Of a DNA stretch of 64,000 bases, positions 8,872-22,397 are shown one piece after another. This DNA comes from Burkholderiales bacterium (GTDB taxonomy: Bacteria > Pseudomonadota > Gammaproteobacteria > Burkholderiales > Burkholderiaceae_F). Location: positions 2,005,738-2,069,737 of the forward strand of contig CP070661.1 in NCBI GenBank assembly GCA_020355165.1, read 5' to 3'. The notes under the pieces were generated by a model. That model had not been told where the DNA came from. It was given only the letters and a program-made list of their open reading frames with translations, and did not search any database. A program made the translations under genes and the position numbers. Position 1 is the first letter of the stretch. Each line of letters begins with the position of its first letter.

Positions 8872-9557
8872 AGGATTTCGAACTCGACTGGGAACGCGAG
8901 CAGCGCACCGGCGTGGCCGAAGCGGTGCTTTGCGACGGCAAGTCGGCGGCGCAGATCGAGGCAATCCTGGCCGCGGCCGGCGAGCGGCGGTTGCTGCTGA
9001 CGCGGCTGGCAGAGGCCAAGCTGGCGCAGTTATCGCCGCCGCGGCGCGAGCCGCTCGACTACGACCCGCTGTCCTTGACCGCGTTCCACGGAACGGTCGC
9101 CGCGCCGACGCGTATCGGCGCCGGTATCGTCTGCGCCGGCACCTCCGATCTGCCGGTGGCGCGCGAAGCGGCGCGCAGCCTGAACTTTGCCGGCTATCAG
9201 GCGCCGATCATTGCCGATGTCGGCGTGGCTGGGCTGTGGCGACTGATGCGGCGGCTCGACGAGATCCGCGCCTTCAAGGTCGTGCTCGCGGTGGCCGGCA
9301 TGGAAGGCGCGCTGTTCAGCGTACTGGCGGGCCTGATCGAGGCGCCGGTGATCGCCGTGCCGACCTCTGTCGGTCACGGCGTGGCGCAGGGCGGCCAGAC
9401 GGCGCTGCACAGCGCACTGGCCTCGTGCGCCACCGGGCTGGTCGCCGTCAACATCGACAACGGCTTCGGCGGCGCCAGCGCGGCGATCCGCGTGCTGCGT
9501 CGCCTCGCGGCGGCCGAAGGCACGGCCGGCCGCACCGAAGCGCGCGGCGCCGCGTGA
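8868..9557 (+). CDS. larB: Nickel pincer cofactor biosynthesis protein LarB
   Basis: 229 residues, GTG start at 8868 overlapping the larE stop by 4 bp. LarB carboxylates and hydrolyses nicotinic acid adenine dinucleotide to the dicarboxylated pyridinium mononucleotide, the first step of NPN synthesis. The C-terminal half is PurE-like, with GTSDLPVAREA (about residue 88), ADVGVAG, VAGMEGALFSVLAG and PTSVGHGVAQGG. It closes the lar operon; gene order is larA, larA-like, larC, larE, larB with overlaps between the last three, so the pathway is likely expressed as a unit. Confidence 0.9.
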   Translation: MKDFELDWEREQRTGVAEAVLCDGKSAAQIEAILAAAGERRLLLTRLAEAKLAQLSPPRREPLDYDPLSLTAFHGTVAAPTRIGAGIVCAGTSDLPVAREAARSLNFAGYQAPIIADVGVAGLWRLMRRLDEIRAFKVVLAVAGMEGALFSVLAGLIEAPVIAVPTSVGHGVAQGGQTALHSALASCATGLVAVNIDNGFGGASAAIRVLRRLAAAEGTAGRTEARGAA

Positions 9558-9665
9558 ACGTGTCGAGCCTGTGCGGCCGGCCGCGCAGCCATCCAGTGAC
9601 CGCCGATCGAGATTCCGGCCACGCATCGGTGCCGTTGATCTGCCGGCGAGGAGCAAAGCGCCCGG

Positions 9666-13405
<3,740 letters not shown>

Positions 13406-13408
13406 AGC

Positions 13409-14422
<1,014 letters not shown>

Positions 14423-14423
14423 C

Positions 14424-15725
14424 ATGGGCATCCACGTGATCAAGATGCCGGACATCGGCGAAGGCATCGCCGAGGTCGAACTGGTCGAGTGGCACGTGCA
14501 GCCCGGCGACACGGTGGCCGAGGACCAGGTGCTGGCCGACGTGATGACCGACAAGGCCACGGTCGAGATCCCGGCGCCGGTCAGGGGCAAGGTGCTGGCG
14601 CTCGGCGGCAAGGTCGGCGACGTTATGGCCGTCGGCACCGAGCTGATCCGCCTGGAGGTCGAGGGCACCGGCAATGTCGCCGCCGGTGCCCCGCCGGTCA
14701 CCGCCCGCGCGGCGCCGGCGCCCGCGCCGGCCCCGTCAGCGCCCGCACCAGCGGCCGCGCAAGCGCCGGTACAAGCGGCGCCGCCGCGCGCCGAAGCGCC
14801 TCCTCCAGCCGCCGCGGCGGCGCCCGCCGCAACGGCGGTGCTGCGCGCCCCCGGCGAGAAGCCGATCGCCTCGCCGGCCGTGCGGCGGCGCGCGTGGGAG
14901 CTCGGCATCGAGCTGCAGTTCGTGCCGGGCAGCGGCACCGCCGGACGCATCCTGCACGAGGATCTCGACGCCTTCGTCGCCCGCCGCGGCACGGCCGCGC
15001 CGGCCGGCAGCCGTTACGTCGAGCGCCACGACGAGGAGCAGGTGCAGGTCATCGGCCTGCGCCGCAGGATCGCGCAGAAGATGCAGGAGGCCAAGCGGCG
15101 CATCCCGCACTTCACCTACGTCGAGGAGATCGACGTCACCGAGCTGGAGGCCCTGCGCGGGCGGCTGAACGAGCGGCACGGCGAGCAGCGCGGCCGCCTG
15201 ACGCTGCTGCCGCTGCTGGCGCGGGCGATCGTGCAGGCACTGCGCGAGTACCCGCAGATCAACGCCCGCTTCGACGACGACGCCGGCATCGTCACCCGCT
15301 ACGGCGCCGTGCACCTCGGCGTGGCCACGCAGACCGACGGCGGGCTGATGGTGCCGGTGCTGCGCCACGCCGAGGCGCGCGACCTGTGGTCGTGCGCCGC
15401 CGAGATCCGGCGCCTGGCCGAGGCCGCCCGCGGCGGCAAGGCCTCGCGCGAGGAACTGACCGGCTCGACCATCACCATTACCAGCCTCGGCGCGCTCGGC
15501 GGCATCGTCACCACGCCGGTGATCAACTGGCCGGAGGTGGCGATCATCGGCGTCGGCCGCATCGTCGAGCGGCCGGTGCTCCAGCAGGGACAGGTCGTCG
15601 CGCGCAAGCTGGTCAATCTGTCCTCGTCGTTCGATCACCGCGTGGTCGACGGCGCCGATGGGGCGTACTTCGTGCAGGCGGTGCGGGCCCTGCTCGAGTC
15701 GCCCGCGCTCCTCTTCGTCGAGTAG
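14424..15725 (+). CDS. bkdB: Dihydrolipoamide acyltransferase E2 of the branched-chain complex
   Basis: 433 residues in three parts. An N-terminal lipoyl domain has the lysine in [11 protein letters not shown] (about residue 44). After an Ala/Pro-rich linker (residues 85-145) comes the E3/E1-binding domain with [12 protein letters not shown]. The C-terminal catalytic domain contains [23 protein letters not shown]-type sequence, [11 protein letters not shown] and the active-site motif [15 protein letters not shown]. It transfers the branched acyl group to CoA, giving isobutyryl-CoA and relatives. It lies between E1 beta and E3 in the bkd operon. Confidence 0.93.
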   Translation: MGIHVIKMPDIGEGIAEVELVEWHVQPGDTVAEDQVLADVMTDKATVEIPAPVRGKVLALGGKVGDVMAVGTELIRLEVEGTGNVAAGAPPVTARAAPAPAPAPSAPAPAAAQAPVQAAPPRAEAPPPAAAAAPAATAVLRAPGEKPIASPAVRRRAWELGIELQFVPGSGTAGRILHEDLDAFVARRGTAAPAGSRYVERHDEEQVQVIGLRRRIAQKMQEAKRRIPHFTYVEEIDVTELEALRGRLNERHGEQRGRLTLLPLLARAIVQALREYPQINARFDDDAGIVTRYGAVHLGVATQTDGGLMVPVLRHAEARDLWSCAAEIRRLAEAARGGKASREELTGSTITITSLGALGGIVTTPVINWPEVAIIGVGRIVERPVLQQGQVVARKLVNLSSSFDHRVVDGADGAYFVQAVRALLESPALLFVE

Positions 15726-15729
15726 GCCC

Positions 15730-17127
15730 ATGGACACCCGACTCCTGGTGATCGGCGGTGGCCCCGGCGGCTACATCGCCGCCATTCGCGCCGCGCAGCT
15801 GGGCATCCCGACGGTGCTGGTCGAAGGCGAATACCTCGGCGGCGCCTGCCTGAACATCGGCTGCATCCCGTCGAAGGCGGTGATCCACCTGGCCGGCGAG
15901 TTCGACCGCGCGCGACGCCACGCCGCCGGCAGCGCGCTCGGCATCCGCAGCGCCGAGCCGAGCCTCGACCTGGCGCAGGCCATGCGCTGGAAGGACGGCG
16001 TCGTGCGGCGCCTGACCGGTGGCGTGGCGGCACTGCTGCGCAGGCACGGCGCGGAGGTGATCAACGGCTGGGCCGAGATCGTCGACGGCAAGTCGGTCGA
16101 CGTGCGCGCGCAGCGGCCGGGCGGCATGCAGACGCGGCGCATCAGCTGCGAGCACCTGCTGCTGGCGCCCGGCTCGGTGCCGGCGACGCTGCCGTCGCTG
16201 CCGTTCGGCGGGCGGGTGATCTCGTCGACCGAGGCGCTGTCTCCGGCGTCGATACCGAACAAGCTGGTCGTGGTCGGCGCCGGCTACATCGGGCTCGAGC
16301 TCGGCCTGGCCTACCGCAAGCTCGGCGCCGAGGTGACGATCGTCGAGATGCTGCCGCAGCTGCTGCCCGCCTACGACGGCGAACTGGTGCGACCGGTGGC
16401 GGCTTCGCTGCGCCGGCTCGGCGTCGAGGTGCACCTGGGCTCGACCGTGCTCGGCATGAACGGAGCCGGCGACGCGGTGCGCCTGCGCGACGCGCAGGGC
16501 GCGGAGCAGGAGCTGGCCGCCGACCGGGTGCTGGTGGCGATCGGCCGCCAGCCGCGCACCGACGGCTGGGGCCTGGAGCGGCTGCAGCTGGACATGGATG
16601 GCCGTTTCGTCAAGGTCGACGCGCAGTGCCGAACCTCGATGCGCAACGTGTGGGCGATCGGCGACGTGACCGGCGAGCCGATGCTCGCCCACCGGGCCAG
16701 CGCGCAGGGCGAGATGGTCGCCGAGATCATCGGCGGGGCGAAGCGGCGCTTCGAGCCGGCGGCCATTCCGGCGGTGGTCTTCACCGATCCCGAGGTGGTC
16801 ACCGTCGGCCAGTCGCCGGCGCAGGCGGCGAAAGCGGGCATCGACTGCCTGCACGCGCACTTCCCGTTTGCCGCCAACGGCCGCGCGCTGACGCTCGAGG
16901 GGGGCGACGGGTTCGTCCGCGTGGTCGCCCGCCGCGACAACCACCTGATCGTCGGCTGGCAGGCGGTCGGCCCCGAGGTGTCGGAACTGGCGGCGGCGTT
17001 CGCGCAGTCGATCGAGATGGGCGCCCGGCTGGAGGACGTCGCCGGGACGATCCACGCCCACCCGACGCTCGGCGAGGCGGTGCAGGAGGCGGCCATGCGC
17101 GCGCTCGGCCACGCGCTGAACGTCTAG
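15730..17127 (+). CDS. lpdV: Dihydrolipoyl dehydrogenase E3 (LpdV type)
   Basis: 465 residues from the ATG at 15730, 4 bp after bkdB. A class I pyridine nucleotide-disulfide oxidoreductase that reoxidises the E2 lipoyl group and reduces NAD+. It has the FAD fold [19 protein letters not shown], the redox-active disulfide in [13 protein letters not shown], the NAD fold [15 protein letters not shown], the second FAD motif [13 protein letters not shown], and the catalytic His-Glu of the dimer interface in [14 protein letters not shown]. Its place in the bkd operon marks it as the branched-chain complex E3. Confidence 0.93.
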   Translation: MDTRLLVIGGGPGGYIAAIRAAQLGIPTVLVEGEYLGGACLNIGCIPSKAVIHLAGEFDRARRHAAGSALGIRSAEPSLDLAQAMRWKDGVVRRLTGGVAALLRRHGAEVINGWAEIVDGKSVDVRAQRPGGMQTRRISCEHLLLAPGSVPATLPSLPFGGRVISSTEALSPASIPNKLVVVGAGYIGLELGLAYRKLGAEVTIVEMLPQLLPAYDGELVRPVAASLRRLGVEVHLGSTVLGMNGAGDAVRLRDAQGAEQELAADRVLVAIGRQPRTDGWGLERLQLDMDGRFVKVDAQCRTSMRNVWAIGDVTGEPMLAHRASAQGEMVAEIIGGAKRRFEPAAIPAVVFTDPEVVTVGQSPAQAAKAGIDCLHAHFPFAANGRALTLEGGDGFVRVVARRDNHLIVGWQAVGPEVSELAAAFAQSIEMGARLEDVAGTIHAHPTLGEAVQEAAMRALGHALNV

Positions 17128-17146
17128 CGCCGCATCGGCGTGCCCG

Positions 17147-17566
17147 ATGCGCCAGGCGCACACGCTGCTCGCGCTCGACACCGGCGGTCGCGGCCTGACC
17201 GAAATCACGCGGCGGATCAGCGCCTGGGTCGATACCGCCGGCATGCGCAACGGCCTGCTGACGGTGTTCGTTCGTCACACCTCGGCCAGCCTGCTGATCC
17301 AGGAGAACGCCGACCCCGAGGTGCAGCGCGATCTGGAGCGCTTCCTCGCCCGCCTGGTTGCCGACGGCGACCGCCTGTTCGAGCATCGCGCCGAGGGCGC
17401 CGACGACATGCCGGCACACGTGCGCAGCGCGCTGACGGCCACGACACTGTCGGTGCCGCTCGTCGATGGCGCCCTGGTGCTCGGCACCTGGCAGGGCATC
17501 TACCTGTACGAGCACCGGCTGCGCGGCCAGCGCCGCCAGGTCGTGCTGCACCTGATCGGCGACTGA
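17147..17566 (+). CDS. YjbQ/UPF0047 family protein (secondary thiamine-phosphate synthase-like)
   Basis: 139 residues, the usual size. Family signatures are FVRHTSASLLIQENADPEVQRDL and GTWQGIYLYEHR near the end, with conserved histidines in VRHTS and in the EHRAEGADDMPAH stretch. E. coli YjbQ has weak thiamine-phosphate synthase activity, but the physiological role is unsettled. It follows lpdV by 19 bp on the same strand and may be a tail gene of the bkd transcript. It converges with the glycosyltransferase gene 10 bp away. Confidence 0.85.
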   Translation: MRQAHTLLALDTGGRGLTEITRRISAWVDTAGMRNGLLTVFVRHTSASLLIQENADPEVQRDLERFLARLVADGDRLFEHRAEGADDMPAHVRSALTATTLSVPLVDGALVLGTWQGIYLYEHRLRGQRRQVVLHLIGD

Positions 17567-17576
17567 GCCGCCAGCG

Positions 17577-18920
17577 TCAGCGGGCGGCGGCCAGCTGCGA
17601 GACGCCGCCGCCACCGCCGGCCGGCGCCGCAAAGCCCAGCGGCTGCCGCGCCCAGTGCTCGCGCTCGCGGCGCGGCAGGCCGTGCATCTGCTGCAGCACG
17701 CGCACCGCGCGCGCCGCCCGCGGCGCGCCGGCACGGAACTGGTCGTCGAAGGCGCGCTGCGGATTGGGCAGGATCGCGGCGAGCCAGGCCGCCTCCAGCG
17801 GCGTGAGCTGCTGCGGACGCTTGCCGAAGTAGGTTTGCGCGGCGGCGTCGGCGCCGCAGATGCCCGGCCCCCAGTGCACGGTGTTCAGGTACAGGGCGAG
17901 GACCGCGCGCTTGCCGAGCGTGCGCTCCATCTCGACCGCGTACAGCAGCTCGCGCAGCTTGCGCACCGCGCTGCGTTCGCCGCCGGTGAAAAGCCCGCGC
18001 GCCAGCTGCTGGTTGAGCGTGCTGGCACCGCGCGCAGGCCCGGACTCGTCGATCGACGCCAGCACCTGCGCCACCTCGACGCGGTCGAAGCCCCCGTGCT
18101 CGTGGAAACGCTGGTCCTCGGCAGCGAGCACCGCGGCGGCGAGCAGCGCGCCGGATCGCGCCGGGCTGATCCAGCGGCCTTCGCCCGGCGTCAGCCGCCG
18201 CAGCTTCGCCGCGCCGGCACCGTCGGGACAGCCGAACTCGAGCGGGCCATCGGCGAGCCGCTCCGTGCCCAGCCCTTCGACGGCCAGGCCTTCGATCGCC
18301 ACCTCGGTCCGGGTGCGCCGCTGGGGCAGGCGCAGGCTGCCGCTCGCCTCGACGCGGCCCTCGATGTGCGCCAGGTGCGCCTCCGGGATCGCCGACCCGA
18401 GCAGGCGGTAGACGGCAGCGATGTCGGTCGCCGGCAGCTGCCAGTCGATGTCGATGCGGTCCGGCTGCAGTCGCGCAGTGAACTTGACGTTGACTGCGCC
18501 GCTGCTCAGCTCGCCGGCGACGATCTGCCCGTCCCGGCGCGCCAGCCGCAACTGCAACCGCTCGAGTTGCACCGGCCGCGCCGCCAGCTGCGGCAGGTCG
18601 ACGCGGCACGGCGCGCAGACCGCCTGCAGCGTCGCGCCATCGCGCGCCAGACGCAGCGTTCCGTAGCGGCTGGCCAGCGTGCGACCGTCGAGCAGGCGCA
18701 GCGCCGCCGGCGAGGTGGCGAAGCGAACCAACCCGGGCACGCTGATCCTGATGCGAACTCCGGGCGCGGGCCTGACCTGCACCACCCACGCGCCCGGCGG
18801 CGTGGTCAGCGCCCCGCCGGCCGCCAGCACGACCACGGCCACCGTCGCCAGCGCGGCGATGCCGAGCGCGGCGCCAGCGGTGAGCCAGGCCAGCCAGCCA
18901 AGGGTGCGGCGCAGGTTCAT
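17577..18920 (-). CDS. Monofunctional peptidoglycan glycosyltransferase (GT51) with a beta-rich N-terminal extension
   Basis: 447 residues with one N-terminal membrane helix (about 8-36). The GT51 domain occupies roughly residues 230-420 and shows all main motifs: AEDQRFHEHGGFD with the catalytic glutamate, RGASTLNQQLARGLF, and the helix ending in GKRAVLALYLNTVHWG. It polymerises lipid II glycan strands at the outer face of the inner membrane. Unlike standard MtgA (about 240 residues), some 190 residues of strand-rich sequence lie between the helix and the GT51 domain; they recall AsmA-like repeats but this is not certain. No transpeptidase domain is present. The start overlaps the EpsI-like gene stop by 4 bp, so it is the last gene of the VIT/exosortase operon. 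Confidence 0.8.
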   Translation of the reverse strand: MNLRRTLGWLAWLTAGAALGIAALATVAVVVLAAGGALTTPPGAWVVQVRPAPGVRIRISVPGLVRFATSPAALRLLDGRTLASRYGTLRLARDGATLQAVCAPCRVDLPQLAARPVQLERLQLRLARRDGQIVAGELSSGAVNVKFTARLQPDRIDIDWQLPATDIAAVYRLLGSAIPEAHLAHIEGRVEASGSLRLPQRRTRTEVAIEGLAVEGLGTERLADGPLEFGCPDGAGAAKLRRLTPGEGRWISPARSGALLAAAVLAAEDQRFHEHGGFDRVEVAQVLASIDESGPARGASTLNQQLARGLFTGGERSAVRKLRELLYAVEMERTLGKRAVLALYLNTVHWGPGICGADAAAQTYFGKRPQQLTPLEAAWLAAILPNPQRAFDDQFRAGAPRAARAVRVLQQMHGLPRREREHWARQPLGFAAPAGGGGGVSQLAAAR

Positions 18921-19483
18921 CCGCCGCCGCCGTCGAGCGGCTCGACCACCGTCACAGCCCACCAGCGGTCGGCGCCGCGCCGTAGCTGCGCCTCCCAGAA
19001 CCACGCCGAGACGTCGGTCCACGCCGGCGCGCCGGCGTCGAGACTTTCGGTGATCCGCTCGCACACGCGCAGCCGCTGCCCGCCGCGGCGGGCGACGAAG
19101 CAGCGCCAGCGCACGCCCTGCGCGTCGACCATGGCCCGCGTCTCGTTCACCGCGTAACCGACGCCGCGAAAGCAGTCGCTCGCCGGATGCAGCAGCCGCG
19201 TCGGCCGCCGCACGTGGCGGACGATCAGCAGCTGCTCGCCGTCGGTGAAGCGCGCCACCGCACCGGGAAAACGCGCCGCAAAGCGCAGCTCGAGCGCCGT
19301 CGGCGGCAGCTGGGTCAGCGGCTGGCCGCGGAAGTGGGTCGGCCACTCGATCGCGGACGATCGATTGCCGACCGCCGCCGCCGGCGCGCGCCCCGTTGCC
19401 CCGGCGGCAGCGAGGTGCGCGCCGAGCGGCGGCAGCACCGCCGCGGCCAGACAGGCGCCGACGAAGAAGCGGCGGACGTTCAT
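18917..19483 (-). CDS. Exosortase-associated EpsI-like protein
   Basis: 188 residues with an N-terminal hydrophobic signal or anchor (about 5-27). The middle holds RRPTRLLHPASDCFRG, similar in shape to the His-Pro...Cys signature of EpsI-domain proteins that accompany exosortases, and a second cysteine pair (WRCFVA, LRVCERI). EpsI proteins are thought to assist exosortase processing or polysaccharide export; their activity is not firmly established. It overlaps the exosortase stop by 4 bp and the glycosyltransferase start by 4 bp. Assignment rests partly on this position. Confidence 0.55.
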   Translation of the reverse strand: MNVRRFFVGACLAAAVLPPLGAHLAAAGATGRAPAAAVGNRSSAIEWPTHFRGQPLTQLPPTALELRFAARFPGAVARFTDGEQLLIVRHVRRPTRLLHPASDCFRGVGYAVNETRAMVDAQGVRWRCFVARRGGQRLRVCERITESLDAGAPAWTDVSAWFWEAQLRRGADRWWAVTVVEPLDGGGG

Positions 19484-20391
19484 GTGGTCCGCCAATGCGT
19501 GAAGGCGACGATCGGCAGCAGCGCTGCGGCGAAGGCAGCGAGTCCGATCGCCGCGTGCAGCCACGCCGGGGCCTGCAGCAGACCCGCCTCGGGGAAGAAC
19601 AGCAGCACGTTGCGCAGGACGTTGGCAGCGAACACCACCACCGCAGCGAAGATGCCGTTGAGCAGGGTGCGGCGTGCGGAAGCGCCGTTCAGGTACGACA
19701 GCAGCGCTGCGCTCCAGCTGCCGACCCACAGCATGCCGATGCCGGCGCAGGGCGGATCGACGAGGATCGTCTGGCCGTGCCAGAGCAGCGCCGCGCCAGC
19801 GGCGGCGGCATCGATGCCGCCGAGCCCGAGCAGCGGTGCGGCCGCGTGCGCGGTGGCCAGCCGCAGCGGATAGCCGAGGTAGAACTGCAACGATGCGATG
19901 ACCGGCAGCGCGAGCAGCAGCAGCGTTGCGATCGGCGCCGGCGGCCGTCGCGGCAGCGCCGCGGTGATGAATGCCGCCAGCGCCAGCATCGCCACGCCGG
20001 CGGCGAAGATCGGCGGCACCAGATGGGCGAGCACAGCGGCGAGCACGGCGAGCGCGCCGCTGGCGACCAGGGCCGCGCGCGCCGGCATCGACATCTCGCG
20101 GCGCGCCCGCGCCAGCAGCACCGCCACGGTCAGCAGCGCCAGAGCGCCCCACGGTTCGTCGGAGCCGTCGGTCAGCCGCCGCAGCATCCACAAGCCGTGC
20201 GGCCAGCAGGCACCGGCCAGCAGCAGCAGCAGCCACCACACGCGCGGCACCACGGCGAGCTCGGCGCGCCAGCCGCGAGCGGCGCCGCCGCCCGGACGTC
20301 GGCCGGACAGCGGCAGATCGCCCGGCGCTCCGAACATCGGCTGCGGCGTCGCGCGGCCGAGGCGCGCGTGCGGCAGGCGGCCTTCAGCCAC
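19480..20391 (-). CDS. Exosortase (Xrt) family transpeptidase-like membrane protease
   Basis: 303 residues, GTG start at 20391 overlapping the VIT-vWA stop by 8 bp. A multi-pass membrane protein with about eight hydrophobic helices. The exosortase catalytic triad is present: Cys215 in VDPPCAGIGML, Arg260 in NVLRNVLLFF and His279 in PAWLHAAIG. Exosortases cleave C-terminal PEP-CTERM-type signals in the inner membrane and are thought to transfer the protein to a new attachment. The upstream VIT-vWA protein ends in such a signal and is the obvious substrate. No polysaccharide cluster is attached, unlike EpsH/XrtA loci. The exact Xrt subclass was not assigned. Confidence 0.82.
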   Translation of the reverse strand: MAEGRLPHARLGRATPQPMFGAPGDLPLSGRRPGGGAARGWRAELAVVPRVWWLLLLLAGACWPHGLWMLRRLTDGSDEPWGALALLTVAVLLARARREMSMPARAALVASGALAVLAAVLAHLVPPIFAAGVAMLALAAFITAALPRRPPAPIATLLLLALPVIASLQFYLGYPLRLATAHAAAPLLGLGGIDAAAAGAALLWHGQTILVDPPCAGIGMLWVGSWSAALLSYLNGASARRTLLNGIFAAVVVFAANVLRNVLLFFPEAGLLQAPAWLHAAIGLAAFAAALLPIVAFTHWRTT

Positions 20392-22390
20392 GGCGCGCTC
20401 CGCCCTGCAGACGACGGCGCTGCCACCACAGCAGCCCGCCGGCCAGCGCCGCCAGCAGGGCGAACTCCGGCTCCGGCGTGCTCGGCACCTGGCCGACCGC
20501 GAGATCGCTCACGCCCTGCGGCAGCGGCAGCGGCTGGTCGACCGCGGTCGACTCGCCGCCCGGGTTGCGCACCACGTGGTCGACGGCGATGAACGACGTG
20601 TAGTCGGTCAGCAGGCCGTGCGCCAGCCCGAGGCGGGTGATCTCGCGCACCACCTCGCCGTCGCGGCCCAGCCGGTTGAAGTCGCCGAGCTGGGCGATGC
20701 GGCTGCGCGCCCACAGGTAGCGCAGCGCCGGCGTGTCGTCGCGCACGGCCGCCCGCTCGACGTCGATCGGGATCCGGACCGTGCCACCGGCGGCGAACCC
20801 CTCGATCTCGATGCGGCCGCCAGCGCGGCCGCGGAACTTGCCGCTGACCACGATCGGCCGCTGCGCGAACAGGTCGGGCACCTGCGGCACGTCGAGGTCG
20901 AAGGCGTCGAAGCCGTCGAAGTTCACGCGGACGCCGGTCAGCACCGGCTGCTCGATCATCACGCGCAGCCGAGTCGCCTCGGCCTGCGCCTGCTGCGCGT
21001 CGAGCACGAAGAACGGTTCGCCCTTGCCGGCGCGCGCCAGGCCCTCGATCAGGAAGCGGTTGACGGCAGAGCCGATGCCGAAGGCGAAGACGTTGGCCCT
21101 GCCGAGGTTGGCACGGACCAGCTCGAACGCCTCCTTCTCGATCGTCACGTAGCCGTCGGTGACGACGACGAAGCTGCGGGCGCGGCCGTCTTCGGCCGGC
21201 ATCGCCAGCGCCGTTCGCAGCGCCGGCAGCAGCTCGGTGCCGCCGCCGCCGTGCTGGCCGTCGAGGAAGCGGATGGCGCGGGCGACGTTCTCGCCGCTAG
21301 CCGGCACCGAGACCGGATGCAGCAGCGCGTGGCCGCCGGCGAACGGGATCACGTTGAAGGTGTCGGAGGGCCGCAGCCGCCCGATCAGCTCACGCAGCAG
21401 CGTCTTCGCGGTGGCGAGCGGGAAGCCGTGCATCGAGCCCGACACGTCGACGATGAAGACGTACTCGCGCGGCACGACCTCGACGGCTGCGACCGTCGCC
21501 GGCGGCTGCGCCAGCAGCAGGAAGTAGCCGGCGTCGGGACCCTCGTGCACCATCAGCCCGGCGTCGATCGAACGGCCGGCGAGCATGTAGTCGATCACCA
21601 GGTCGCGGTCGGCGTGGGCGACGTCGGCCGGCAGGTCGATGCGCACCTCGCGGGTGCTCTCGCCGGTGACCTGCAGTCCGTGCGACGACGAACGGATCGA
21701 GGCGATCGGCAGCGGCGACCTGATCGTCGCCTGCAGCGCGAAGGTGGCGTTGCCCGCCCGCCCCTGCCGCAGCGTCGGCTGCGCAATCCAGCCTTCGGCC
21801 CGGTGGCTCTCGGTGGCCGCGCCGCCGGCGTCGACGCCGCCGTTGTAGCGCGGCCCGACGACGGTCGGGAAGACGAAGCGGTAGCTGCCGTCGGTCGGCA
21901 CGATCGTTTCCGTGTAGCGCAGGTCGACCGCGATCTCGTCGCCGGGAAGCACGTTGGCGATCGCCATCTGCATCACGTTCGGCCGCTTCTGTTCCAGCAG
22001 CGAGGCGCTCTTGCCGGCGCGTCTTGCCTGGTCGAACTCCTGCCGCGCCTCGCGCTTCTCGCGGATCCGCGCGTCGACCACGCGGTCACCGACGCGCAAC
22101 CGCAGCGCGTACACCGCGGCGCGGGTCGACGCCGGGAACACGTAGCGCGCGTCGACCGGCGACGTGCCCTCGTTGCGGTAGACCTGCGTGACGCGCACGT
22201 CGGCAATCACGCCGGCGATGGTTGCCGCCACCTCGGTGCGCTTCAGCGGCAGGGCGTCGACGCCCGGCCTGCCGCCTTCGGCGACCAAGTACGGCGCCAG
22301 GCTGCGCGTTTCCGGCGGCGCCGCTGCCGCCACCACCGGCAGCAATGCCGCCGCAGCGAGCGCGACCAGCAGACGACGAAGATCGACCAT
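20384..22390 (-). CDS. Secreted VIT and von Willebrand A domain protein with PEP-CTERM-like C-terminal anchor
   Basis: 668 residues from the ATG at 22390 (TGAGGC upstream). A signal peptide covers residues 1-23. A VIT domain follows (about 45-170; RVTQVYRNEG, VDARYVFPAS). A vWA domain starts near 308 with the metal-ion (MIDAS) motif DVSGSMHG at Asp315 and a later TDGYV. The end, from about residue 637, is STPEPE, then a hydrophobic helix, then an Arg-rich tail: the layout of an exosortase-processed PEP-CTERM signal. VIT-vWA proteins resemble inter-alpha-trypsin inhibitor heavy chains and usually mediate adhesion or matrix contacts. The exosortase gene overlaps its 3' end, so it is the likely dedicated target. 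Confidence 0.85.
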   Translation of the reverse strand: MVDLRRLLVALAAAALLPVVAAAAPPETRSLAPYLVAEGGRPGVDALPLKRTEVAATIAGVIADVRVTQVYRNEGTSPVDARYVFPASTRAAVYALRLRVGDRVVDARIREKREARQEFDQARRAGKSASLLEQKRPNVMQMAIANVLPGDEIAVDLRYTETIVPTDGSYRFVFPTVVGPRYNGGVDAGGAATESHRAEGWIAQPTLRQGRAGNATFALQATIRSPLPIASIRSSSHGLQVTGESTREVRIDLPADVAHADRDLVIDYMLAGRSIDAGLMVHEGPDAGYFLLLAQPPATVAAVEVVPREYVFIVDVSGSMHGFPLATAKTLLRELIGRLRPSDTFNVIPFAGGHALLHPVSVPASGENVARAIRFLDGQHGGGGTELLPALRTALAMPAEDGRARSFVVVTDGYVTIEKEAFELVRANLGRANVFAFGIGSAVNRFLIEGLARAGKGEPFFVLDAQQAQAEATRLRVMIEQPVLTGVRVNFDGFDAFDLDVPQVPDLFAQRPIVVSGKFRGRAGGRIEIEGFAAGGTVRIPIDVERAAVRDDTPALRYLWARSRIAQLGDFNRLGRDGEVVREITRLGLAHGLLTDYTSFIAVDHVVRNPGGESTAVDQPLPLPQGVSDLAVGQVPSTPEPEFALLAALAGGLLWWQRRRLQGGARRG

Positions 22391-22397
22391 CGCCGCC

